Positions 26,434-36,182 of a DNA stretch of 64,000 nucleotides are shown piece after piece. This DNA is from Rhodococcus ruber (GTDB taxonomy: Bacteria; Actinomycetota; Actinomycetes; Mycobacteriales; Mycobacteriaceae), in NCBI RefSeq assembly GCF_027270735.1, contig NZ_JAPWIJ010000004.1:186001-250000 (forward strand). Reading direction: 5' to 3'. How positions within the stretch are numbered: the stretch's first letter is position 1; every line of letters begins with the position of its first letter. A program made the translations under genes and the position numbers. The notes beneath the pieces are model-generated. The model made no database searches and had not been told where the DNA came from. It saw nothing but the letters and a program-made list of their open reading frames with translations.

Positions 26434-29400
26434 GTGGCCGATCAAAGCCCGCCCGAAGATGTACAGAACGAGAACGTGGGAGGTCCGGAGCGCGACGATG
26501 CGGTGCCCCCTGTGGAAACAGGTGCGGTGTCCCAGGCGCAACCCGACACCATCGAGCTGCCCACCAGGCTGCGCGTACACGCCCTGGCCAAGATTCTCGG
26601 CGTCACGAGCAAACAGCTGCTCGTCACACTGGGTGAACTCGGAATCGAAGCGCGCAGCGCCCAGTCGAGCTTGAGCCGCGACGTTGCGGAGTCCGTCCGC
26701 GACTCGGTGAACGCGCCCGCCGCACCGGTGGTCGATTCGCCCGCCGAACGGTCCGAGCCGAGCGCTCCGGCCGATGTGCCCTCTGTCGATGTGCCGTCTG
26801 CGGACGTGCCGCATGCCGAGTCCTCGTGGTCCGAGCCGCAGCTGTTCACCAGCGCAGGCACGGCAGAACCCGAGGCTACCCAGCCCGCGGTAACGACCGA
26901 CCAGACCACGGCAACGACGTTTGCCACTCCACTCTTCCTGCAGCCGGCCGCCGTGGATGCTGCAGCACCGGAGTCCGCGGAGTCACCGGCAGAGCCCCCG
27001 GCCCGCCGTCGCCGCAGTCGCAAGGCAGCGCCGAAGGACGAGGCCGCGAACGCCGACAGTACCGAGACCACAGCCACGGTCGAGACCACAGCCACGACCG
27101 AGACCGTCGCACCTCGGTCCGACGAGACCGAGTCCGTCGTACCCGCGGTCGACGAGTCGACTGCGTCCGACGGCTCCACCGATGAAGACGGCGACGACGA
27201 TCAGTCCCAGCCACGACGCCGCAGGCGAGGGCGTCGCGGCCGCGGGCGTGGTCGCGGGGAACAGTCCTCCGACGAGAACTCGACCGACGAGAATTCGGAC
27301 GACGATTCCACGGGTGACACCGACACCGACAGCGCCGATTCTGCCGACGCAGAGTCGTCCGACGGGACCGACACCGACTCGGACGAGTCCTCCGCCGGTG
27401 ACGATCAGCAGTCGGGCTCGGGCAGGCGTTCGCGTCGGTCGCGGACCCGCAACCGTTCCTCGGATCGGCAGAACTCCGACTCGAACGATTCCTCGGACGA
27501 CACCCGCACAGCGGACGCCTCGGCCGAGGACAAGGACGACGAATCGGATTCGGATGCCCAAGACAACTACGACGACACCGACAACGGTGGTTCGGAGGGA
27601 GACGGCTCCAGCCGCCGCCGCCGTCGTCGTCGCCGTCGTAAGACCGGAGCCGAGGTAGCGGCCGAGGCTGCAGCGTCCGAGGACGACCCGCCGAACACGG
27701 TCGTGCACGAGCGGGAGCCGCGGAACAAGAACCGCGCCCCCAGGGACGAGGTCCAGGGGATCACCGGTTCGACACGACTCGAAGCCAAGCGTCAGCGACG
27801 GCGCGACGGCCGCGACGCAGGTCGTCGTCGACCGCCGATTCTGACCGAGTCCGAGTTCCTGGCGCGACGTGAGTCCGTGGACCGGGTCATGGTCGTGCGT
27901 GAGAAGGCCACTCCTGAGCACCCGTTGACCACACAGGTTGCCGTGCTCGAAGACGGCGTGCTCGTGGAGCACTTCGTCACCAGCAGCGCCACCGCGTCCA
28001 TGGTCGGAAATGTCTATCTCGGGCGCGTCCAGAACGTGTTGCCGAGCATGGAAGCCGCATTCATCGACATCGGCCGTGGCCGCAACGGTGTGCTGTATGC
28101 CGGTGAGGTCAACTGGGATGCCGCAGGCCTGGGTGGCAACTCGCGGAAGATCGAGCAGGCTCTCAAGCCGGGCGATCAGGTACTCGTACAGGTGAGCAAG
28201 GATCCCGTGGGGCACAAGGGTGCTCGCCTGACGACCCAGCTTTCGCTTGCAGGACGCTTTCTCGTCTACGTGCCCGGTGGTAGCTCCACCGGCATCAGTC
28301 GCAAGCTGCCCGATACCGAGCGCAAGCGTCTGAAGGACATTCTCCGAGACATCGTTCCTCCCGAGGCGGGCGTCATCATCCGCACCGCGGCCGAGGGCGT
28401 CAGCGAGGAAGAGCTCGCCCGCGATGTGACGCGACTGCAGGCGCAGTGGGCGAGCATCGAGGAGCGCTCGGCGAATGCCGAGACCGGAAAGGGTGTGCAG
28501 CCGCAGACCCTTTACGAAGAGCCCGACATGCTCGTCAAGGTCATTCGTGATCTGTTCAACGAGGACTTCTCGAAGCTCGTGATCGAGGGCGACAAGGCGT
28601 GGACGACTACGTCGAACTACGTCGAGACCGTCGCACCGGACATGGTGGATCGGCTGCAGCGCTACGAGGCCGACGGCAGTTCTGTCGACGTCTTCGCCGC
28701 GCATCGTATCGACGAGCAGCTGGCCAAAGCGCTCGACCGTAAGGTCTGGCTGCCTTCCGGCGGCACCCTGGTGATCGATCGCACCGAGGCGATGACCGTC
28801 GTCGACGTCAACACCGGCAAGTTCACCGGTTCGGGCGGCAACCTCGAAGAGACGGTCACTCGCAACAACATCGAGGCGGCCGAGGAAGTCGTCCGTCAGA
28901 TGCGTCTGCGCGACATCGGCGGCATGATCGTGGTCGACTTCATCGACATGGTGCTCGAATCCAACCGTGATCTGGTGCTGCGCCGACTGACCGAGGCGCT
29001 GGGTCGCGACCGCACGCGTCACCAGGTCTCCGAGGTGACCTCGCTCGGGTTGGTGCAGATGACTCGAAAGAAGCTCGGTACCGGGCTCGTCGAGGCGTTC
29101 TCCACGACCTGCGAGCACTGCCAGGGACGCGGCATCATCGTGCATCCGTTCCCCATCGACGCCAAGCCGGACAACGACGGCCGCTCCAATTCGTCGCGCT
29201 CGGAGTCGAGCAGCTCGAGCAACTCGGGCACGAGCAGCAGGCGGCGACGAGGCAAGGACAACAAGACCGACGGGAACGACGGCAACGAGCGCACCACCTC
29301 GAGCTCCCAGGCGGGAGCTGCGGACGGGGCCGATCATCCCGTTGTCGACCCGTCGATCAAGCGGGCGCACCCTGTCGCTCTGGCAATGGCGGCGCACCAC

Positions 29401-29892
29401 GACGACGTGGTGGCCGACGTCAGCCCCGCCGATGTCGAGACATCGCCTGCGAGTGAGACTCCGGATGCAGGTGCCGTCGTGACGGTTGTCTCTGCCGACG
29501 ATGTCGACGTTGCCGCCGCGTCGGTCGCCGATGCGGAGTCGAACGCCGTTCTTGCTACCGAGACCACCGAGTCGGAGGCCGACCGGCCTGCTGCCGAGTC
29601 GCCCGTCGAGGTCGAGCCGGTAGCACCGAAGGCCCGGCGTGGACGCCGGGTTGCGCGAAAGGCGGCCGCTCCGACCAGTGCAGCACCGGACGCCGGTGTG
29701 GTTCTCGTGGTGCCGGTTTCGGGCGACGCCGCCCCTGCCGGTGGGGCAGAGGCCACCGAAGCCGAGGTGTCGGAACCACTGACATCGGCGGCCGAGCAGC
29801 CGCTCGAGCCGGTGGAGGTGCCGACGGCACGTCCTCGCAGGCGGCGCGCAGCGGCGCGGCCTGCAGGTCCCCCGGTGGACATCGACGCCTAG
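26434..29892 (+). CDS. rne: Ribonuclease E/G with N-terminal IF2-N-like domain
   Basis: Endoribonuclease of 1152 residues that starts mRNA decay and matures rRNA. Order of regions: an IF2-N-like module near residues 45-80 (RVHALAKILGVTSKQLL); a disordered acidic and arginine-rich region to about 460; an S1 RNA-binding domain from about 520 (MVGNVYLGRVQNVLPSMEAA); and the catalytic core with TVVDVNTGKFTG and IVVDFIDMVLES, whose aspartates bind magnesium. The zinc-link CEHCQGRG falls near residue 893, followed by a second disordered tail. The disordered flanks probably scaffold degradosome partners. The GTG start follows GAGGAG at good spacing. Confidence 0.95.
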   Translation: MADQSPPEDVQNENVGGPERDDAVPPVETGAVSQAQPDTIELPTRLRVHALAKILGVTSKQLLVTLGELGIEARSAQSSLSRDVAESVRDSVNAPAAPVVDSPAERSEPSAPADVPSVDVPSADVPHAESSWSEPQLFTSAGTAEPEATQPAVTTDQTTATTFATPLFLQPAAVDAAAPESAESPAEPPARRRRSRKAAPKDEAANADSTETTATVETTATTETVAPRSDETESVVPAVDESTASDGSTDEDGDDDQSQPRRRRRGRRGRGRGRGEQSSDENSTDENSDDDSTGDTDTDSADSADAESSDGTDTDSDESSAGDDQQSGSGRRSRRSRTRNRSSDRQNSDSNDSSDDTRTADASAEDKDDESDSDAQDNYDDTDNGGSEGDGSSRRRRRRRRRKTGAEVAAEAAASEDDPPNTVVHEREPRNKNRAPRDEVQGITGSTRLEAKRQRRRDGRDAGRRRPPILTESEFLARRESVDRVMVVREKATPEHPLTTQVAVLEDGVLVEHFVTSSATASMVGNVYLGRVQNVLPSMEAAFIDIGRGRNGVLYAGEVNWDAAGLGGNSRKIEQALKPGDQVLVQVSKDPVGHKGARLTTQLSLAGRFLVYVPGGSSTGISRKLPDTERKRLKDILRDIVPPEAGVIIRTAAEGVSEEELARDVTRLQAQWASIEERSANAETGKGVQPQTLYEEPDMLVKVIRDLFNEDFSKLVIEGDKAWTTTSNYVETVAPDMVDRLQRYEADGSSVDVFAAHRIDEQLAKALDRKVWLPSGGTLVIDRTEAMTVVDVNTGKFTGSGGNLEETVTRNNIEAAEEVVRQMRLRDIGGMIVVDFIDMVLESNRDLVLRRLTEALGRDRTRHQVSEVTSLGLVQMTRKKLGTGLVEAFSTTCEHCQGRGIIVHPFPIDAKPDNDGRSNSSRSESSSSSNSGTSSRRRRGKDNKTDGNDGNERTTSSSQAGAADGADHPVVDPSIKRAHPVALAMAAHHDDVVADVSPADVETSPASETPDAGAVVTVVSADDVDVAAASVADAESNAVLATETTESEADRPAAESPVEVEPVAPKARRGRRVARKAAAPTSAAPDAGVVLVVPVSGDAAPAGGAEATEAEVSEPLTSAAEQPLEPVEVPTARPRRRRAAARPAGPPVDIDA

Positions 29893-29906
29893 CAGGACAG
29901 GGCAGT

Positions 29907-29936
29907 TTGACCCTGGCCGTCTCTCTGCCGTAACCT
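29907..29936 (+). promoter_or_regulatory. Promoter of rplU-rpmA (TTGACC-N18-TAACCT)
   Basis: A near-consensus sigma-A promoter just after the rne stop: TTGACC at 29907-29912 and TAACCT at 29931-29936, 18 bases apart. It implies a leader of about 185 bases before rplU. Confidence 0.65.
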
Positions 29937-29957
29937 TGATAAGTCGCTCCCGGTGAC

Positions 29958-30024
29958 ACCGTTCTGCTGTGCCGTAGTGGTCCTGCAGGTAACAACGGTT
30001 CTCGGGTCGGTCGTGATGGAGAAC
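29958..30024 (+). promoter_or_regulatory. Competing stems in the rplU leader
   Basis: ACCGTT (29958-29963) can pair with AACGGT (29994-29999), while GTTCTC (29998-30003) can pair with GAGAAC (30019-30024). The two inner arms share two bases, so the full stems cannot form together. Each is only six base pairs, so function is uncertain. Confidence 0.25.
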
Positions 30025-30127
30025 ATCGCTACCGGCCGTTTGGGAGCAAGCAAACACGTGACACCAGACCAGTCGTGTTGCCATGCGCAGCGCGAGCAAG
30101 TTCGAAGAAGCAAGGGGTAGCCCTCCG

Positions 30128-30439
30128 ATGGCAACGTACGCGATCGTCAAGACCGGCGGAAAGCAGTACAAGGTCGCTGTTGGTGACCTCGTCAAGGTCG
30201 AGAAGATCGAGGGAGCGCCCGGCACTGCTGTCTCGCTTGCTCCGGTCCTCGTCGTAGACGGATCCGACCTGACCACAGATGCAGACAAGCTGGCGAAGAT
30301 CTCGGTCGCCGGTGAGATCGTCGAGCACACCAAGGGCCCGAAGATCCGCATCCACAAGTTCAAGAACAAGACCGGATACCACAAGCGTCAGGGACACAGG
30401 CAGAAGCTGACTGTCCTCAAGGTCACCGGCATCAAGTAA
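30128..30439 (+). CDS. rplU: 50S ribosomal protein L21
   Basis: Large-subunit protein of 103 residues that binds 23S rRNA. It opens with [16 protein letters not shown] and ends with the L21 signature [20 protein letters not shown], both diagnostic. AAGGGG lies before the ATG at 30128. An in-frame ATG 15 codons upstream would add an unrelated extension and is rejected. It forms a two-gene operon with rpmA. Confidence 0.98.
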   Translation: MATYAIVKTGGKQYKVAVGDLVKVEKIEGAPGTAVSLAPVLVVDGSDLTTDADKLAKISVAGEIVEHTKGPKIRIHKFKNKTGYHKRQGHRQKLTVLKVTGIK

Positions 30440-30498
30440 CCAGGTCTCACCGGACCCGAGTTCTTTTCAGCTGATTCACCCCGAGGAGGGTATGCAAC

Positions 30499-30762
30499 AT
30501 GGCACATAAGAAGGGTGCATCAAGCTCCCGTAACGGTCGCGACTCGAATGCACAGCGCCTCGGCGTCAAGCGCTTCGGCGGCCAGACCGTAGGCGCAGGC
30601 GAGATCCTGGTCCGCCAGCGCGGCACGCACTTCCACCCCGGCGTCAACGTCGGCCGTGGCGGCGACGACACCCTGTTCGCACTCGCTCCCGGCGCAGTCG
30701 AATTCGGTGCCAAGCGCGGACGCAAGACCGTGAACATCGTTCCGGTCGCTGTAGAGGCCTAG
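30499..30762 (+). CDS. rpmA: 50S ribosomal protein L27
   Basis: Large-subunit protein of 87 residues whose N-terminal tail reaches the peptidyl-transferase centre. The start [22 protein letters not shown] and the run [22 protein letters not shown] are typical. There is no N-terminal cleavage extension of the Firmicutes type. GAGGAGG precedes the ATG. A canonical terminator follows. Confidence 0.98.
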   Translation: MAHKKGASSSRNGRDSNAQRLGVKRFGGQTVGAGEILVRQRGTHFHPGVNVGRGGDDTLFALAPGAVEFGAKRGRKTVNIVPVAVEA

Positions 30763-30847
30763 TCCTTCTGCAGCGCTCGCGCTCGTAGATGATCGACCCG
30801 AGCAACAACTGCTCGATCGGACATTCACGGCGTACGTTCACAGCTCC

Positions 30848-30900
30848 CGATAGGGGCGGACCAGGGTCACGAGACCGGTCCGCCCCTATCGCTTTTTTTC
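30848..30900 (+). terminator. Rho-independent terminator of rplU-rpmA
   Basis: A 15-bp perfect GC-rich stem (30848-30862 with 30877-30891) and a 14-base loop are followed directly by CTTTTTTTC. It is the only textbook stem-plus-T-tract terminator I saw in the window, and it separates rpmA from obgE. Confidence 0.93.
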
Positions 30901-30934
30901 TCCCGCTTTTTCTCAGAAAGGATCGAAGACAGCT

Positions 30935-32386
30935 ATGTCACGATTCATCGACCGCGTGGTGCTGCACGTCAGCGCCGGCAAAGGTGGCAACGGCTGCTCT
31001 TCGGTTCACCGCGAAAAGTTCAAGCCTCTCGGTGGCCCGGACGGTGGAAACGGCGGGCAGGGTGGCGGTGTCATCTTCGTCGTCGACAGCAATGTCCACA
31101 CTCTGCTCGACTTCCACTTCTCCAGCCACGCCAAGGCGGGCAACGGAACTCAGGGCATGGGTGGCAACCGGGAAGGTGCCAACGGAGAGGACCTGATTCT
31201 CAAGGTCCCCGACGGCACCGTCGTTCTCGACAAGAAGGGCGACGTCCTCGCCGACATGATCGGTGAGGGAACACGTTTCGACGCGGCACCGGGCGGGCGT
31301 GGTGGCCTGGGCAACGCTGCACTCGCGTCCAAGGCTCGCCGGGCACCAGGTTTCGCGCTCCTCGGCGAAGAGGGCATCGAGCGCGAGCTTGTCCTCGAGC
31401 TGAAGTCCGTCGCCGATGTCGGTCTCGTCGGTTTCCCGTCGGCCGGCAAGTCGTCGCTGGTCTCGGTGCTCTCCGCAGCGAAGCCGAAGATCGCCGACTA
31501 CCCCTTCACCACACTGGTACCGAATCTCGGAGTTGTCTCCAGCGGAGACACCACGTTCACCGTCGCCGACGTCCCCGGATTGATCCCCGGAGCGAGTCAG
31601 GGCCGCGGTCTCGGGCTCGACTTCCTGCGGCACCTCGAGCGTTGCGCTGTGCTCGCACACGTAGTCGATTGCGCGACACTGGATCCGGGCCGCGATCCGA
31701 TCTCCGACGTCGACGCGCTCGAAGCCGAGTTGGCGGCATACAAGCCGGCTCTCTCCGGCGATGCGAGCCTCGGCGACCTTGCCGATCGACCACGCATCGT
31801 CGTACTGAACAAGGCGGACATTCCCGAGGGTGCCGAGCTCGCCGAGATGGTGACCGCCGAGTTCGAGTCCCGCGGTTGGCCGGTGTTCACCATCTCCGCA
31901 GTGACGCGCGCCGGCCTCAAGCCACTGACGTTCGCGTTGGCGAAGCTCGTCGAGGACTACCGCACCGCCCACCCGGCTCCGGAGCCGCGGCGTCAGGTGC
32001 TGCGTCCGGTCGCTCGAAACGACGACAGCTTCAAGGTCGTCAAGGATCCGGACATCCCGGACGGCTTCATCGTTCGGGGTACGCGCCCCGAGCGGTGGGT
32101 TCGCCAGACGCAGTTCACCAATGACGAGGCCGTCGGCTACCTCGCGGACCGGCTCGCACGCCTCGGCGTCGAGGACGCGTTGATCAAGGCCGGTGCCCAA
32201 CCGGGTGCCTCGGTCACCATCGGCGAAGTCTCGTTCGACTGGGAGCCGCAGACACCGGCCGGTGTCGAGATCACCATGACCGGCCGCGGCACCGATGCTC
32301 GGCTCGATCAGGTCGAGCGCATCGGCGCATCCGAACGTAAGCATGCCCGCCAGGTACGTCGCGGGCTCGATACCGAACAGGAGTAG
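30935..32386 (+). CDS. obgE: GTPase ObgE/CgtA
   Basis: Essential GTPase of 483 residues acting in 50S ribosome assembly and stress control. The glycine-rich Obg fold fills about residues 1-155 ([36 protein letters not shown]). The G domain carries [12 protein letters not shown] (G1), [13 protein letters not shown] (G2), [16 protein letters not shown] (G3) and NKAD (G4). A C-terminal OCT domain follows. AAAGGA precedes the ATG. proB starts two bases after the stop. Confidence 0.97.
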   Translation: MSRFIDRVVLHVSAGKGGNGCSSVHREKFKPLGGPDGGNGGQGGGVIFVVDSNVHTLLDFHFSSHAKAGNGTQGMGGNREGANGEDLILKVPDGTVVLDKKGDVLADMIGEGTRFDAAPGGRGGLGNAALASKARRAPGFALLGEEGIERELVLELKSVADVGLVGFPSAGKSSLVSVLSAAKPKIADYPFTTLVPNLGVVSSGDTTFTVADVPGLIPGASQGRGLGLDFLRHLERCAVLAHVVDCATLDPGRDPISDVDALEAELAAYKPALSGDASLGDLADRPRIVVLNKADIPEGAELAEMVTAEFESRGWPVFTISAVTRAGLKPLTFALAKLVEDYRTAHPAPEPRRQVLRPVARNDDSFKVVKDPDIPDGFIVRGTRPERWVRQTQFTNDEAVGYLADRLARLGVEDALIKAGAQPGASVTIGEVSFDWEPQTPAGVEITMTGRGTDARLDQVERIGASERKHARQVRRGLDTEQE

Positions 32387-32388
32387 AC

Positions 32389-33528
32389 GTGGTGTCGGTG
32401 CGTGAATCCGATTCGCCCGTAACGGCTCTCACCGATACCCGTCGCACGATTGCCGACGCCAAGCGCATCGTGGTCAAGATCGGATCCTCGGCGCTCACCA
32501 GTCTCGACACCGGTCTCGATCTGGGCCGACTCGAACTGCTTGCCGATGCGATCGAGTCGCGGATGCGTAGCGGCACCGACGTGGTAGTCGTCTCGTCGGG
32601 TGCGATCGGTGCAGGCATGGCACCGCTCGGCCTCACCAGACGCCCGCGCGATCTCGCAACGAAACAGGCCGCGGCGAGCGTAGGACAGCTTGCTCTGGTC
32701 AACGCCTGGAGTTCGTCGTTCCATCGGTATGGACGCACGGTGGGGCAGGTGCTGCTGACAGCCGAGGACATAGCGCGTCGAACCAATCACCGCAATGCGC
32801 AGCGCACGTTGGATCGACTGCGCTCGCTCGGTGCGGTCGCCATCGTCAACGAGAACGACACCGTCGCCACCGCGGAGATTCGCTTCGGTGACAACGATCG
32901 CCTCGCAGCTCTGGTGGCACATCTCGTCGGTGCGGACGCACTGTTCCTGCTCTCGGATGTCGACGGGTTGTACGACGGCGATCCCCGTAAGGGTTCCGCC
33001 ACGCTGATCCCGGACGTCTCGAGCCCAGAGGATCTCGACGGAGTCGTCGCAGGGTCCGGGGGAGCGCTCGGGACCGGCGGAATGGCCTCCAAGCTGTCCG
33101 CTGCCCGCCTGGCGGCCGACGCAGGTGTGCCCGTGCTGTTGGCTGCGGCGTCGGACGCTGCCCAGGCCCTGACGACGTCCGAGGTGGGTACCGCATTCGC
33201 AGCTCGGCCGACGCGGTTGTCCGCTCGCAAGTTCTGGGTGCGGCATGCCGCCGATGCAGCGGGCGAACTGCACCTGGACGCAGGAGCCGTGCGAGCGGTC
33301 GTGGAGCGTCGGAGGTCTTTGCTGTCCGCCGGCGTCACGTCGGTGACGGGAGCTTTTCACGGTGGAGACGTGGTCTCGCTGATGGACCCGGACGGCGCAC
33401 TGGTGGCCCGCGGGGTCGTCGCATACGACTCGGGAGAACTGGCCGGAATGCTCGGCCGGTCGACGGGGGAGTTGGCCGCGGAGCTACAGCGGCCGGTGGT
33501 TCACGCCGACGATCTGGTTCCTGCCTGA
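32389..33528 (+). CDS. proB: Glutamate 5-kinase
   Basis: First enzyme of proline synthesis (379 residues), phosphorylating glutamate. The amino-acid kinase domain shows [35 protein letters not shown] and [23 protein letters not shown]-terminal PUA domain begins near residue 280. GTG codons at 32389, 32392 and 32398 are all possible starts; the first is taken as it lies two bases after obgE. proA is not adjacent: it lies 21 kb away, across the variable region. The last 28 bases overlap the sirtuin gene on the other strand. Confidence 0.96.
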   Translation: MVSVRESDSPVTALTDTRRTIADAKRIVVKIGSSALTSLDTGLDLGRLELLADAIESRMRSGTDVVVVSSGAIGAGMAPLGLTRRPRDLATKQAAASVGQLALVNAWSSSFHRYGRTVGQVLLTAEDIARRTNHRNAQRTLDRLRSLGAVAIVNENDTVATAEIRFGDNDRLAALVAHLVGADALFLLSDVDGLYDGDPRKGSATLIPDVSSPEDLDGVVAGSGGALGTGGMASKLSAARLAADAGVPVLLAAASDAAQALTTSEVGTAFAARPTRLSARKFWVRHAADAAGELHLDAGAVRAVVERRRSLLSAGVTSVTGAFHGGDVVSLMDPDGALVARGVVAYDSGELAGMLGRSTGELAAELQRPVVHADDLVPA

Positions 33529-34367
33529 TCGAGTGTGTCGGCCAGCGCTGTCGCGGTCTCGGAGCAACCCGCATGCACTGTGAGAGAGGCGAATTCGTCG
33601 CCGCGAGTGGTCCCGCGATTGACGATGACGATCGGCTTTCCGGTCTTGGACGCGTGCCGGACGAAACGTAGGCCGGACATGACGGTCAGCGAGGAGCCGA
33701 GCACCAGTAGCGCGTCACTTCGGTCGACGAGGTCGTAGGCCTCTGCGACGCGCGGTTTGGGCACGCTCTCACCGAAGTAAACGATGTCGGGTTTGAGTAT
33801 GCCGGAACATGATTCGCAGTCGACCATCCGGAAATGCGCGGTCGAAGAGATGATGGCGTCGGCGTCGGGAGCGATCTCGACGCCCTCGGCGGGTGCAACG
33901 GATTCGAGGAAACCGGGATTGGCGCGATCGAGTCTCCGGGCCAACTCGAACCGCGAGATCAACCGCTCGCAGTTCAGACAGCGGACCCGGGCGTAGACCC
34001 CGTGCAAGTCGATGACGTTTCGGCTACCCGCCTTGGTGTGCAACATGTCGACGTTCTGGGTGATGACTCCGGTGACGACCCCGGCACGTTCGAGCCTGGC
34101 GAGCGCTCGGTGTCCGTCGTTGGGCATCGCCGCGTCCATGTGTCGCCAACCGACGTGGTTGCGGGCCCAGTAGTGACGACGAAACTCGGCGTCGCCGATG
34201 AACTGCTGAAACGTCATCGGGTTACGGGGCGGCGACTGCGGGCCGCGATAATCCGGAATACCCGAGTCGGTGGACATGCCTGCACCACTGACGACGGTGA
34301 TCGTCCGACCGTCGAGCATCGAGGTGAGTTGCCCGTACGTAGTCGCGGACGCGGTGGGTGCATTCAC
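33501..34367 (-). CDS. Sirtuin (Sir2) NAD-dependent protein deacylase
   Basis: Protein of 288 residues that removes acyl groups from lysines using NAD. It has [15 protein letters not shown] and TQNVDMLH for NAD binding, the catalytic histidine in [11 protein letters not shown], and four zinc cysteines in CLNC and CESC. The GTG at 34367 sits seven bases after TACCCT, indicating a leaderless message. It is convergent with proB (28-base overlap) and is not obviously linked in function to the ectoine genes beside it. Confidence 0.93.
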   Translation of the reverse strand: MNAPTASATTYGQLTSMLDGRTITVVSGAGMSTDSGIPDYRGPQSPPRNPMTFQQFIGDAEFRRHYWARNHVGWRHMDAAMPNDGHRALARLERAGVVTGVITQNVDMLHTKAGSRNVIDLHGVYARVRCLNCERLISRFELARRLDRANPGFLESVAPAEGVEIAPDADAIISSTAHFRMVDCESCSGILKPDIVYFGESVPKPRVAEAYDLVDRSDALLVLGSSLTVMSGLRFVRHASKTGKPIVIVNRGTTRGDEFASLTVHAGCSETATALADTLDQAGTRSSA

Positions 34368-34374
34368 TTCGTCC

Positions 34375-34380
34375 AGGGTA
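34375..34380 (-). promoter_or_regulatory. -10 element (TACCCT) of the sirtuin gene, leaderless
   Basis: The minus strand reads TACCCT, seven bases, then the GTG start at 34367. Confidence 0.5.
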
Positions 34381-34414
34381 GCGACCGATCGGGGTACGGG
34401 CTACCGACGCAGAC

Positions 34415-34448
34415 GGCCCGCACGGACGCGTGAGCGTCGGTGCGGGCC
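34415..34448 (-). terminator. Hairpin at the end of the ectoine operon
   Basis: Arms GGCCCGCAC and GTGCGGGCC enclose a segment that also pairs partly (GACGC with GCGTC). It begins 18 bases after the ectC stop. It lacks a T-tract. It separates ectC from the sirtuin gene, whose promoter lies just beyond. Confidence 0.7.
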
Positions 34449-34465
34449 GGATGTACGAGAAAGTG

Positions 34466-34864
34466 CTACGCGGGTACCTCGACGAGGGGGTACACGCCGT
34501 TCTCGTCGTGAGTTTCGTTGCCGACGACGGGAGGATTGAACACACACAGCATGCGCATCTGGGTACGCGGCTCGACCGTGTGGCGCTCGTGTCCGTTGAG
34601 CAGGTACATCGATCCCGCACCCAGCTCGTAGGTCTCTCCGGTCTCGCGGTCGGTGAGCGTTCCCTCGCCTTCGATCAGCCAGACGGCCTCGACGTGGTTG
34701 GCGTAGTGGAAGTTGTTCACCGTGCCGGCTTGGATCGTGGTCTCGTGGAACGAGAATCCGACCTTGTCGCCGCCGAGAATGATTCTCTTGCTGCGCCAGT
34801 TGCCGTCTTCACTCGAGATGTCACGGTCGGTGCCGGTGATCTCCTGTGTGGTGCGAACGATCAT
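34466..34864 (-). CDS. ectC: L-Ectoine synthase
   Basis: Cupin enzyme of 132 residues that closes N-gamma-acetyl-diaminobutyrate into ectoine, the last synthesis step. It opens with MIVRTTQEITGTDRDI and shows the family segments GDKVGFSFHETTI, FHYANHVEAVWLIEGEG, LGAGSMYLLNGHERH and CVFNPPVVGNE, which hold the expected metal ligands. The ATG at 34864 follows GGAGG at six bases. An upstream in-frame ATG at 34930 would run into ectB and is rejected. No ectD hydroxylase gene follows, so this locus alone makes ectoine, not hydroxyectoine. Confidence 0.96.
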   Translation of the reverse strand: MIVRTTQEITGTDRDISSEDGNWRSKRIILGGDKVGFSFHETTIQAGTVNNFHYANHVEAVWLIEGEGTLTDRETGETYELGAGSMYLLNGHERHTVEPRTQMRMLCVFNPPVVGNETHDENGVYPLVEVPA

Positions 34865-34904
34865 ACGATGTCCTCCTTCGATATCGGTGTGTGTGAACGG
34901 GTCT

Positions 34905-36182
34905 CTAGGAGAGGACCTTCGCCACTGCACTTTCGATGATGTCCAGGCCGCGGTCGAGCTCGTCGATCGTCGTGGTCAACGGGGGAAGAAGCTTGACGAC
35001 CTCGTCCTTGGGGCCTGCGGTCTCGACGAGCAGACGCTCGTCGTAGCAGAGCTGAGACACCTTGCCGGCCAACTCGGCGTCGTCGAACACCAAGGCCTGG
35101 ACCATGCCGCGACCGCGGGTCGAGATGCCGTCGAACTTGGCGCACAGCTTGATGAACCGATCCTGGATGTGCTCGCCCTTGGCGAGGGTCTCCTTCTCGA
35201 ACTTGTCGTCGGACCAGTAGTGGTCGATAGCCGCCTTCGCCGTGACGAACGACGGGTTGAAGCCGCGGAAGGTGCCGTTGTGCTCACCCGGTGCCCAGAC
35301 GTCCAGCTCGGGCTTGAACAGCGTGAGCGCCAGCGGCATGCCGTAGCCGCCGATGGACTTCGACAGGGTGACGATGTCCGGGGTGATGCCGGCTTCCTCG
35401 AACGAGAAGAACTGGCCGGTGCGTCCGCAGCCCATCTGCACGTCGTCGACGATCAGCAGGATCTCGCGGCGTGAGCACAGCTCTGCAAGTGCGCGCAACC
35501 ATTCGGGGCGCGCTACGTTGATGCCGCCCTCGCCCTGGATTGTCTCCACGATCACTGCAGCCGGGCGGTTGAACCCGCTGCCCGAGTCGTCCAGAACGCG
35601 CTCGAACCACTGGAAGTCCTCGGTGACGCCGCCGAAGTAGTTGTCGTACGGCATCGGAGTGGTGTGCACCAACGGAATTCCGGCGCCAGCTCGCTTCATC
35701 GAGTTGCCGGTGACCGACAACGCGCCGAGTGTCATGCCGTGGAATGCGTTGGTGAAGTTGATGATCGCCTCGCGCCCGGTGACCTTACGAGCGAGCTTGA
35801 GGGCCGCCTCGACGGTGTTGGTGCCCGTCGGGCCGGGGAACTGAACCTTGTAGTCCAAGCCGCGGGGGTCGAGAATGTTCTTCTTGAACGACTCGAGGAA
35901 CTCACGCTTGGCGACGGTGGACATGTCGAGTCCGTGGGTGATGCCATCGCTGGTGATGTAGTCCACCAACGCGCTCTTGATCATGTCGTTGTTGTGGCCG
36001 TAGTTGAGTGCGCCTGCGCCACCGAAGAAATCGAGGTAGTCGTTACCGTTCTCGTCGGTGATGACCGAGTTCTTCGCGGTGGTGAACACGGCGGGCCACT
36101 GGCGACTGTAGCTGCGCACGCCGGACTCGACGGTCTCGAATACGTCGGGCTTCTCTGTTGTAACGGTGTTCTTTTCGGTCAT
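34905..36182 (-). CDS. ectB: L-2,4-Diaminobutyrate--2-oxoglutarate aminotransferase (EctB portion, internal start)
   Basis: Class III PLP aminotransferase of 425 residues, full length for EctB. It makes L-2,4-diaminobutyrate from aspartate semialdehyde and glutamate, the first committed step to ectoine. Segments: VESGVRSYSRQWP, DFFGGAGALNYGHNN, GPTGTNTVEAALKLAR, IVDDVQMGCGRTGQFFSFE and the PLP lysine in TLSKSIGGYGMP. It is the 3' part of the continuous EctA-EctB frame. The ATG at 36182 matches the family start and has GAAAGGA upstream, so it may be translated on its own. ectC starts 40 bases downstream. Confidence 0.9.
   Translation of the reverse strand: MTEKNTVTTEKPDVFETVESGVRSYSRQWPAVFTTAKNSVITDENGNDYLDFFGGAGALNYGHNNDMIKSALVDYITSDGITHGLDMSTVAKREFLESFKKNILDPRGLDYKVQFPGPTGTNTVEAALKLARKVTGREAIINFTNAFHGMTLGALSVTGNSMKRAGAGIPLVHTTPMPYDNYFGGVTEDFQWFERVLDDSGSGFNRPAAVIVETIQGEGGINVARPEWLRALAELCSRREILLIVDDVQMGCGRTGQFFSFEEAGITPDIVTLSKSIGGYGMPLALTLFKPELDVWAPGEHNGTFRGFNPSFVTAKAAIDHYWSDDKFEKETLAKGEHIQDRFIKLCAKFDGISTRGRGMVQALVFDDAELAGKVSQLCYDERLLVETAGPKDEVVKLLPPLTTTIDELDRGLDIIESAVAKVLS

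Noticed and set aside
26983-30384. Minus-strand open frame of 1133 codons opposite rne and rplU
   Set aside because: It is the antisense shadow of GC-rich coding DNA. It has no recognisable domain, is low in complexity, and lies over a certain gene.
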